Below are positions 11,955 through 23,384 of a DNA stretch of 64,000 bases, one piece after another (the stretch's first letter is position 1; each line of letters starts with the position of its first letter). The stretch spans positions 8,409,921 to 8,473,920 of the forward strand of contig NC_049991.1 of NCBI RefSeq assembly GCF_000003815.2, in the 5' to 3' direction. Source of the DNA: Branchiostoma floridae (lineage: Eukaryota > Chordata > Leptocardii > Amphioxiformes > Branchiostomatidae). Below the pieces are notes generated by a model. It had not been told where the DNA came from and ran no database searches. It was given only the letters and a program-made list of their open reading frames with translations. Both the position numbers and the translations under genes were made by a program.

Positions 11955-11992
11955 TCACCATGCCTCAGGCTCCTCAAACAATGCCTTTGGAG
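11955..11992 (-). CDS. PARN: PARN exon 24 (C-terminus)
   Basis: CT-CCA-AAG then ALFEEPEAW and TGA. The vertebrate protein ends in a very similar ATLFEVPDTW. Acceptor TTGGCCAG; phase 1 junction with exon 23 fits exactly. Confidence 0.93.
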
Positions 11993-14900
11993 CTGGCCAA
12001 AGAGGTAAAGAATATAACATGTCTTAATGAGGTATACAACATTATCATGATCAGACATAATACTTCAATCTGTGAAATGCAAGACTATAACTTTTCTTTA
12101 AGCTTTATGGAGCCAACGACTAGCAACACTAATGTCTGTTATACATAGAAAAATGTAAGACTGTGGTTCAACAGTCTGTGTTACTCAAACTATTCTGTCA
12201 AGGGCTACAGTTTAATCTGAAAATTGGCTGAATAATTAAAAAGAAATGATAACAAATACCAATGTTCCACATCTAGATAACACATGACTTACCTTCATTT
12301 GTTTTCTCTTCCGACTTTTCTTCTTTCATTTCATCCCCATTTTCATCTTCATCCCCATCTTCCTCCGGATGTTCCTCCCCCTCCCCCCCTGCCTCAGTAG
12401 TGGGTTTGTCCTCTGCCTCCTCCAGGATGGTGGTGATGCACCGCTGGGTCACTGGTGACACTCTTCTTTGGAACAGCCAATCAACAAAGGAACAGCTTAA
12501 ATCCAATTAACATGTATACAGCTTCAAATGTCCAAACAATGGTACAAAACGTATGAACAACAGGAAAGCAAACATTGGATAAAGAATATGTACTTTTGTA
12601 AAAGAAAAAGTCATAAATCTGATAAATTATATACTTTTGATACTGGCGCAGAAACTAGCATAGTGATACTATGTCCTGTGTGCTAGAGATACAACTCGAG
12701 CCAAAAGTACTAAATGTTAATTTCCAGCATGTTGCCTCATGCCAACGAATCTTTCACATCATTTTCTTGTCATTGTCTAAGTTTACAGTTACTGTAGTAG
12801 CACAATCATAGTTGATTCATTATTCTTTATTGATTTTGTCTTTTCAGAAACATTATCATTTTCAAGATGTTATAAAGAATAACTGACCTGCCCACATCCG
12901 AACTGGTGACCTTTAACCTTTTTCCTTCCCCGTTCCAAGGTGCAAAGGTCTCTGGGAGTGACAGGGGTCTCTTCCGCCCATGAGAAGTGTTTGGATCTTT
13001 GTGATCTCCGTACCGCCTTACTCGGTAGCTCACTCCCTCACATAGCATTTTGTAGGCTAGAGGCACAACATTGAATTGATTAATACATCTTTCCTAGATT
13101 GGGTGAATAAAATTGTATTATGATATTACGATTGAATTAGTTTTAACTTCCAAAGCGTCTCTGTTTTAGAATACCTGTATGGTTAAGATGGCTAAATTGT
13201 ACATGTATGAATGATAACTTGTTTACTGCTTATTATAATAGGTCTACAGTTAGACTCAAGTGTGATACGTAAAAAGTATGCAATATTCAGCCTGGGCAGC
13301 ATGATACTTTTCATAGCATATCATAATGATCATGATAAACCATTCATTCTATGATTTTGTATCATTTTAGGGAGAAATGAACAATCTTCTAAGATTTTAC
13401 GTAAGGTAATCATTAAAAAGAACTTAAAACCATAAGGATGACGTTACCTAAACTCAAATTTTCCGTAACTATTCTGTAAACTCTGAATGATGCATATCAT
13501 GAGAAAACTTACCCAGATCTGACTGGTCCTTCTTATTCAGAGCAACAAAAGCTGAAACATCGTCAATCCAGGCAATGTAGATTGGTCCTGGGGAGAGACA
13601 ATAACAAAAGTATCAATAACAGAACATAAAATAATGACACATGCTGTTGTCAATCTTTTACTCTATTTTTTAGACCTAAAATCATGTAATAGAATAAGAC
13701 TAGTGCTCCAATTTCTTAATAAAAAAATAGCATCTTAACAACATGTATTAAAAAGCAGTCTTACCAAATGGTCGGAAGAGTTGGTACAAGTCGTTAGACT
13801 TCCACTCCTTGGGGAAGGTCACATGGAAGACATGGTCTCTGTTGGGTTTTACTGAATAAACAACAACAAAACAACAAAGTCATTTCGGAGTCTTTAAAAT
13901 TAGTGGAGAGGCACACCCACACTCAATACATATAATTTTCATGATCACAATTTTAAATGCATATACTATAGGAAAGAATCTTTAGAACATTTCCTAGCCA
14001 ATCCCAACCCTAAAGGCTCTTCTCTGGGGTGTTCATATCACAATCTTTCTACAACATTTTGTGATACATTGTATAGTCTATTGTGCAGGATATTTTACAA
14101 ATGAATAGATGAAAAACATTTTATCTATATTTCATTCAAAAACTTGACTGTGCAAATTCAGCTATCGTTTCTTTGCTGTGCATAACAAAATATGAAATTT
14201 AAACCTAAGACTGTACAACTTTAAGTTTTCCCATACACATACGATGCATGCAGAACCAAGGCCACTTACAGTCCTGTCCTGTAAGATTGACGTATGGAAT
14301 GTCTTGTACTCTCATCAGGTAGAGTCTGGAATGACATAGGATGCACAAGTATGATATTATGTGACTGTATAGTCCAAAGAGATATCGTATGTGACAGCCA
14401 TTATTCTGCTTGACCATTCAACACTAACCAAATAAAGAGCACAAAACTTAGCAACTTTTATAGATTTGGATACCAGGCTATCTATTGTACATCTGTATGT
14501 TCTGGATACGTGCCATGATGATTCATATAATTATATAATGACTCTATGTTTATAGAAAAATGTAAAATTTTCCAATGGCATTTCATCCTGATGAAGCTAT
14601 TTAAATACTTACTAAACTTATTAAGTATGACAGTAATGTTAGTACCATTATCAATAATATTTACAGTTAAAACTCACTTGTTCACAAAAGGCTCCAAAAG
14701 TGCTGATCCAGGCAGTGCAGGTTTGGACTGGGACTTGAATTTACCTAAAATATATTATATAATACTTTATGTGCAAATGTATATAATATATTACATGTAC
14801 AAGCATTGCTATTAAAGTAGCCCCATTAACTACATACGAACTGGAAGTTTTATACTAAGTCTTGTTGACTCATTTTGTGCATGGCTGATTATAGCTGTAG

Positions 14901-17900
14901 ATGTGCAGAAGGAGAAAGGTGGTAGCTGTTATTTGTGTACAGTCAAACCTGTCTATAGTGACCACTCAAGGGACTGGTCAAAATTGGCCACTATAGAGAG
15001 GTGGCCACTATAGAGAATATGCTAATTAATTGACCACAAGCAATAAGTTACACATGGTTTTAGTACCCACTGATCTTTATTCACATAATACAGTACTGTA
15101 CATGTACTGCAATGGTTTTTACACTATATGTATTAAGAAAACAAAAGCTATAAAAAGTTTTAAATGTTCTACAGTTGATATTGTTTGAAGAGACCGGTAT
15201 CGTCATATTTCTTTGATCTTTCGCGTTCACACGTCAGATTCGCCCATTATGCTAATGTGGTACTCACAAGAAAAGTCTCGTCATTTTAGACTTATCTCTT
15301 TATAAATCTAAGAATAAAATCCACCATAGTCTGAAGTTCATATCATTTTGTCTTTGTAACAATTTATTTTTTAGAAAGTTTTTGTGATGTAAATCAATAA
15401 AAGCTCCTTGTGTAAATTAACCTCAGCGATAGTGTATTAGAACGTAACTTTAACACAATAATCCGTAATATTGGTGTCATCTATTGATCTTATATGACCT
15501 CGTTTGTCAGCGGGTATGGGTAGCGCCAGTTTACGAAGTTTTGTTTTGAAAATAAATCAAAGAGGTTTTAAATCCGGCGTAGGGTGACGATACGGCTGCT
15601 GTATATGGCCGAACGCGTGCCGAAACATAGGTCAGCGGTCCGCGTGGCCGTAATCGGCAGTGTTTTTGTACCTGCGGGACCGAAAATCGTGTGGCCGTGG
15701 CCGCGTTGGACAGGTGGCCGCTAAGCCTATTTCTTAATCATTACGAATCCAAGGGACCGCTAAAATGTGGCCACTATGGGCAGGTGGCCGGTATGCAGAG
15801 GTGGCCGCTAATACAGGTTTGACTGTAATAACTAAGTGAATGATAAGAAATCAAGGAATTCTTAACTTCCAGAAACTTACACTTTTGTTGACTTTTAAAT
15901 TTACACTGCAGTCCTGTATTTTCAAGAGTATCATATGTAACAGTTAAGTAAATGCTTCAAAATCATGCAACATATAATATAATTTTCTTGAATGATATTT
16001 GGCAGATTTCCGAGGTAATTAAGTGGAGAATATATACATTATGTACATAAGTATACAGTAAGATTATTCTAATAATTCTATAATTCTAAACATAAAACTG
16101 TATATCCGACCTAAGTAGTTGGCCATGATAGTGAAGCACCTCCCCGTGATGTAGGCATCATACCCAGCCTGGTGCTCCTGGGCTGTCTCATAGCCTGGGA
16201 AGTCTTCAGGGAACACTGGGGGACAGTTGGTCAATAGGTTAGATCATGGTTTCAACTGCACATGACACCTTACATCAGCCATGGTCTACACAATCCCTGT
16301 TTACAAGTGAGGGGCCTACAAGTTTAGACCTCATGATTAAACTAAACTTTAACGGACCAACACTATAATATTGATTGGGACTTACCCCAAATTTTCAACC
16401 GACTCCGTCAACCTTGTTCACAGGATGGACCGTCTACTGTAGCTTCTGGAACGTGACACAGTCTGCAGCAGAGGGTCGTAAATAGCAGATAACCTGTGTC
16501 ACCCCCCGTCTCTGTTCAGCGATGGACACGGATGTACACAGCCTTGCCCAGAGACAGGGGCGACACAGGTTATCTGCCATTTACGACACTCTGCTGCAGC
16601 CACGTGTCTGCGACATCACATTCTGGAAGCTACAGTAGACGTGTCCATTGTGTGAACAAGGCTGATGGAGTTGGTCACAATCACATAATTTATATGTAGC
16701 TCAAATGCATGGCTCAAACCTTTGGCCTTTGGATCCATGGACTTATATTAATGCAATAAATGATTATCTATACATGGCTATAAGCATTACTATTGTGGTG
16801 CACTGACCTATGACAGGCACTTTGAATGGTTCTTTCCCTAAAGTAGCCTCCAGGTCTCCCAGAGTAGTGTTAGAGACAAGTTCCTGAAAAAATGCCACAT
16901 TTTCCAACATCACAACCATCAAATGAGTAAAACATTAGTCACAGAAAATACAATTCTTGTTCTTTAAAGCAGACCAACACAATTCATCAATAAGTTAAGC
17001 AAGGGATGCAGGGATGGTTTAAATAGATACATGTACATGTACACCTGTGCAGGTGTGACCAATGGGTCTAATGACTTACATGGAACCTAAAAATTAATCA
17101 TGATTGACATTTAAAGCAAACTACATTCAATTTTATATACAACAGCCATAGAATAGAAAAAAACTGTAACTAACAGTGACTGCTTGTTATGAACAAACCT
17201 TAAAGTTAAGGTTGAAGGAGTTTCAACACAGCTTAGTGTTGTAACAAATTAGCTAATTCTAAACCTTATAGGTGTTTTTATCATTAACATATTGTAAAAA
17301 TACAATTACACAATAATAAATACTACTGAAGATCATATTGGGCTGTTTTATCTATATGAAAGCACAGTACCTTAAATGGATGCATGCTGGCCATCAGTTT
17401 GGTGTCCAGTAATCTGCAGAGGGACAAAAGAGAGAAAACATGTGAAAACAAGGACATTTGTAACCTATTATCATTCATTGTTTATCATCCACAATACATA
17501 TGAATGCCAACTATCATAATGCTGTTGATTACCACATTGATAAAATCAGAATTAGAGATCAGCATCTGTAGTCCCTTAGGTTTGTGCACTTAAGATATCC
17601 AGACATCATCAAGAACATATTTATCAATATCATTGCTCTTGGGTGAAATAATTTTTGAGATTTATCAAATTTTGTTAACTATCACTCACCTTGGGAAGAG
17701 ACAGTTTACAAGAGACTTGAACTCATCTATTTCCTGTTGAAACACAATTATTGAAAACAACAAGCAAACGATGTTATCAATCAAGAATAATATTGATCTT
17801 GTTTACATAACCTTAACAACTTGGCTAAGGTTTAAAGTTGTCACATTTGACTTACAGTTACAGGGTTCCTGTTTATTGTAGATACTGTTTTGAATAGTAC

Positions 17901-20900
17901 AGCTCCTCCTTTTGTCCATAACCACAAAAGCGCCTCTTGTGGGAATTACTTGAAGTGCAGTTTGTAAAATGCATTTACAAAGAGATTTAGTATGTGTAGA
18001 TGTTGCAGGTACTAACCTGAGGCAGTGGGTAGCTGAACTTATGGACAAGGTGGAGAACATCCAGTAGCATGTTGTGACCAATGACAAGTTTCCCCTGTGT
18101 GGGTTCAGAACAGTTGACAATGAAAATCATTCATACCACACATAACATTTAATACAGTGCTTGGTCATTGTGCTACATGGAATGGCAAGATATATTTGTT
18201 TTAGTTTAATGCTTTTCAAAAGTGATGTTTTACAAAAACTGCTAGGTGAGTTTCCGAACAGGTAGCTGTGTTCACTAATAGTATTCATTTATGACATTTG
18301 GGAGTCGTAATTGTTGCAACAAAAACTGAAGAGCATTTTGTTACAGTTTATAGGTACTTGTACATTACGTTCTTTGATGAATATGTTCATTGTGGGAAAT
18401 ACAATCAAGAAATGTCGTATCTTAAGTGGTCTTGAAGCTCAAAAGCAGACTTTTAAAAGTTTGAATTTTGCAATCTCACCGACTGACAAATCATCCTGAT
18501 GATTTTAGACATCCCAACAGCATCGTCCAGTTCATCCTGAAAATTCATAAAGGTTCATAAATGTGTTTGATCAAACTGTGGTACTGTATACAAAGTATAA
18601 CTTTTTACTATGTAAAAGTACAACAGTTATTACAGTGAGTGGCAAATAATTTATAGCAACCAAATAAACCACCGAGTGAGCAAGGCAAATAAACACCAAG
18701 TGAGCGGGGTGAACAAGGTGGTTTATTTGGTATGTACAGGTTACTGACTAAGCATTGTGTTTCAGTAACCTGATAAGTGGGTCATCAACCTTGAATCAAT
18801 GGCAAAATCACGATTCTGTTTACCTCATGAAAGGAAATACCCCTAGAAACCTTGAATATAGAAAATTATCCCACCAGTTCTTGTTGTCTTTTTTCCTCTC
18901 CTCTCTTTTTCAGCACTTCCTCATTTGCTTTGCTGACTTCAATGAAGTAGTGTTGGTTCTATATAATGAGATAAAAACAGTTAGAGCTCTTGCAGAAATT
19001 TGAAAAATCTCAGGGGCCCAACATGCATGGAATCTATGAAAATTGAAGGCACAACCAGCAAGTAGTGATTTCTACTTACAGCGTCTTTAAGGCAGGTTGA
19101 TGTATAACCTAATCTATTCTAGCAAATGGTATGACTACCTCAAGATCATCTGAAGCCAAATACTAGCAATATGTCAGATGAAGCGCTTGGACTGATCATT
19201 ACCTCTGAGCCCATACATGTACCTTTGGTGTGACTATGCAAACTTAATCTAAGTCATGACAATTGTTTTAGCTTCAGATGATCCTGAGAAGCTCTACTCA
19301 TATCATATACATTTTTGTACTTGAGAAAAAGTTTACCCTATACCCCAATATATATCTATATAACTCAACTTAAAAAACATAACATGTATTGATTCTGTAT
19401 CAGATTAAGAAAAAAACTCATAACAGTAAGTGAATGATCACCTGCTCTCCTACTTTGGTTTCCAGATAAACAGAAGATGAAAACCTGCAGAGACAAAATT
19501 TTTCATCTATTCAGCTTAAGTCACTTTAATACATGCCAGATTCTATAGGTAATTAACTAGTATTCTACAGATACTCTGATATCAAAGTCTGCAAATTTCA
19601 AGATTTGTCTTAAAAGGCAGTAAGAATTTTCAATGTCGATAAATGTCACATTACATATTCACTTGAAATAAAAAATTTACTAAGAGACCACCAAAACATC
19701 CTGATTACAATCTCTGTCGACAGATAAGATTGAGGATGTCGAGTGGTAGAATCGTTGTTTCTGCCAGGTTGTAATTTCCACCATGAAATGGTTATATATT
19801 TTGTATCATCATAAGTAACATGTTCCTTGTACATACAGCCTTGCAAGTTCAATAAGTAGTTCCTAAGATTTACCCAAATATGCAGTTTTACTAAATGCAC
19901 ACTCAACCATGTGTATTTAGATTTTGTGACTTCTGAATTTGTTTGCAAAAACCAAAAACCTACGAACAATCGGGTGTAGCTAATTTCATTGGAACCTTGA
20001 TTGAATATTGCATGGAAACATGACCACCATCATTTGATGAGAACCTTAACTGTATTTAGCTATGTTACTCACTTGTTTTTAACTGTTGAGTAGATCAGCT
20101 TTCGCAAATATCTATGGAGAAAACATGGTACTTGTTAAAATATTTCAACATTTAAAAGAACTGAGAAATGACAAACTTCAGAGCTCTTAACATCACATCA
20201 TCATGGTTACATCAAAATTCCATCAAACAGTATGATAGACATTAACTAACTTTCATTCATATTTCAACACATTCAAAGCCAGTTTCTTATTAAATGTAGT
20301 ACTAATATGCAGTTAAACATCATACACAGAAGGACCTACGCATTGCAGGGCTCCAACTGAAGACTCTCCTCCTCACTGTCTATGAAGGACTGTATTCTGG
20401 TGCTGTATGGAAACATATACATGTCAGAGAACATGTTGTTATCATACAAGTCTTAAAAAACAGATAACAAAGTTTCTTTTGACTAGGCAAGCTTTTTGTG
20501 ACACTCTTTCACCTTCTTTAAGGCAATACTGATGGTACTGGTTCTACTTAGTACTACATGTACATTCACAAACTGCAAATTTTGCAATGCAGCAGTGCCC
20601 CCTATCTGCAGTGTACAGTATTGCACCAAGGCGACATGGTCATTGAAAAATTGCCTACATGAAAAAATCACTTGGTTGTGTACAGTGAACTTTACAATGC
20701 AGTGATTTATCTGTTGAACTACATGTACTCTTGGAAGTCTCATACTGAAACAATCTTATGATTTACCTCAAAGAAAACTCAAGAAAGCCCATCTACATGT
20801 ACATGTACATGTAATGTCTATCTTGCCGCGTTTAGACCAAGTTTGTTACATGTCCAGACATGCTTTGCTTATGTCTCAGGGGCCATCACCTTTAACACAT

Positions 20901-23348
20901 TACCAACAATGTATCATATTGCACATGGTTCAAACCATGACTTTAAGGTTATGATTGTAAAAAACACAGAAATGTTGCTAACTACAGTTTTGAGAATGTC
21001 ACCACCACTTTTGTCCCAAGAGAGTGGTGTATGATGGGGAGGCACAATTTTGATGTGCTTAAACGATGACATGGAATGTTACAAGCGTGTTGTTGCCATC
21101 TTGTCAGAAATAAAGAAACAACAGCTACAAGGATGAAAGATTAGTCTCTTTTATGGTGGAATGTTTTGTTTTTTATTAGCCTGCTTAATATTTTTGCTTG
21201 CTCCATGGTTAGCAAGCAAAAGTATTAAGCCAGTGGTCACTACGGAGGATGGTACTCAGGCTTTTTTGTATGTGATTTTGAGGTGTTGTGGTCTTGTTGA
21301 TATGTTGATCTTAATTTCTTACAGAGTCTGCTGAATGAAGTCCTTGTGTTCAGCTGGGACCTGGATGGATCTGCTGGAGTCGGAGGTCTGGGATGTACCA
21401 CTAGTGAAGGGAGGGGAGTGCAGCTGCTGTGTGGCGTGTTTTTGGTCCAGGGTGTCTCTCATCTGCTGCTCATCAACAGGAGACAAGTACGGAATGCCTG
21501 TCCATGGGGAAACCAACAGAAACAATAAATTTCCCTCCCTTATAATGGCTGACAAAGTGAAATATAAAAAGTGATGATTGTCCTCCTATAAGCATAGTAA
21601 GAACATTTACATTATTATCATATCAGCAGTATATTCTTTTTCATTAAATCAAAAGACAACTTTCCTCTTTCTTGTAAAAGCAAAATATTCCAGATTTCAA
21701 ATATTTCATATTTGATTTCATTTGATATGCCAACTTGTTCAAAACTGAAACAGTTGAACAAGAAATTCACAAATCATGCAAGTATGTTTTTGACATGTAT
21801 TACTCTTACAGTTTGCAGATGAGCTTCCCTATCAGGCAAAGATCATTATGATAATTAAGTTCATGAATATGTATAAGCTAGGATGGGAGTATGTACACAT
21901 GTTAAAATCCTCACCATCTCTGAAGACTTTGTTGAAATCCATCCCCTGAGAAGCAAGAAAATGCAAACTGGAGGCCTGATAGGAGGAAAAAAGAGGAAAT
22001 GTAAGTAGTACATCTTTAATTTGTCTTCTTTGGGGGTAGGTGACAACATCGACGAGGCGATTGTTATACAATAATAAGGGAAAGAGCAATGCTATAAACA
22101 TTCAGTTGATACTTGGTCTGAATTACATGTTGTACTAAGTTTCTATCTCTGTCAGTGTGTATATTTAAAGAACAACCCATGAATGACGTCCTATTCAAGT
22201 CTTCTTGCTATTCATTGACAGTTCAAACATCTGCCATTTTTATTGCTCATTCTGCTTCCAGAAGCACATTTGTATTTGTTACAGCTGGCAGAAGGTTAAA
22301 ACATTTACTAAATTCGTCACCATGACTTTAATACCTGGCACAGAAATCGGCAGTCCGGAGCATTTCGGTTCAACGGTCGAGGGAAGATGTAGAAATTGAA
22401 CGGTCTGGCCACAAACCTGGACAGGGAAAATTGTGATTTCATCTCAGATACTACAAGTCTGTCATAAATGTAACATTACGATTCATATATACATGATATA
22501 GTAAGTTATCGTGTTTTATGTATTTTTGAAGTAAAAACTGAAATGATTACAGTATACATTTCAAAATAGTATAGCTTGACACCTCTGTAAATAGTATGGA
22601 GCTATAACTGTGTCAATTTCAAAATAGTTACTACTTTAGAAACATGTTCATTAGCTTATTACAAAATGTACTAAATGTTAGTATGATGGTGCCTTCAAAT
22701 GGCTATGCTAGAGAACACAAGATAAAAAGATCATGGGTTTCTGATTCCTGCCATCCTGGTTAGATGTTTACACAACTTTCCTCACACCACCCAGGTGTAA
22801 AAAATGGGTACCTGACTTTGGTTGGGAAGGTAAAAGGCGGTGGAAGGAGAGGGATGGGCTCTGCCTTCCAATACCATACCCTAGACACAGTGTACAACAA
22901 CTTACTGCCCCTATGGCCTCAAAAAGGCCATGGGAGTCTACATCTACCTTAACCTTACCTTTAGTTCAGAACAATGAATAATATTTACCTGGATTCTTCA
23001 GTCTCATATTTGAAAGCACACAGTCCGAACTGGACAAAGAGGAAATCCAAAGAGCCCTGGGGTGGAAGGAATCATTAGTAAAACAGTGACAGTATGAAAA
23101 TGGGGAAGGGAACAAGTCCGCCATCTTTGTATAACCCCTCTTTAAATTTGTTCACAAAAGCCAGACACAATGCATGCATAATGTGATGTTTTGGGCATTC
23201 CTGACAACGACTAACATTAACAAGTCAACAACCCCTCTTTCTTTTATAGGGTATAATTAGACTTCTTTCATATAGTGAGTCAAGATTTTGTCCAACGTGC
23301 ACATGCACACACATGTACATACATACGCGGCGCATGTACATACATACG

Positions 23349-23384
<36 letters not shown>

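Noticed and set aside
11804-12148. Plus-strand frame of 114 codons
   Set aside because: It is antisense to PARN exon 24 and its flanks; the minus-strand exon has homology and splice support.
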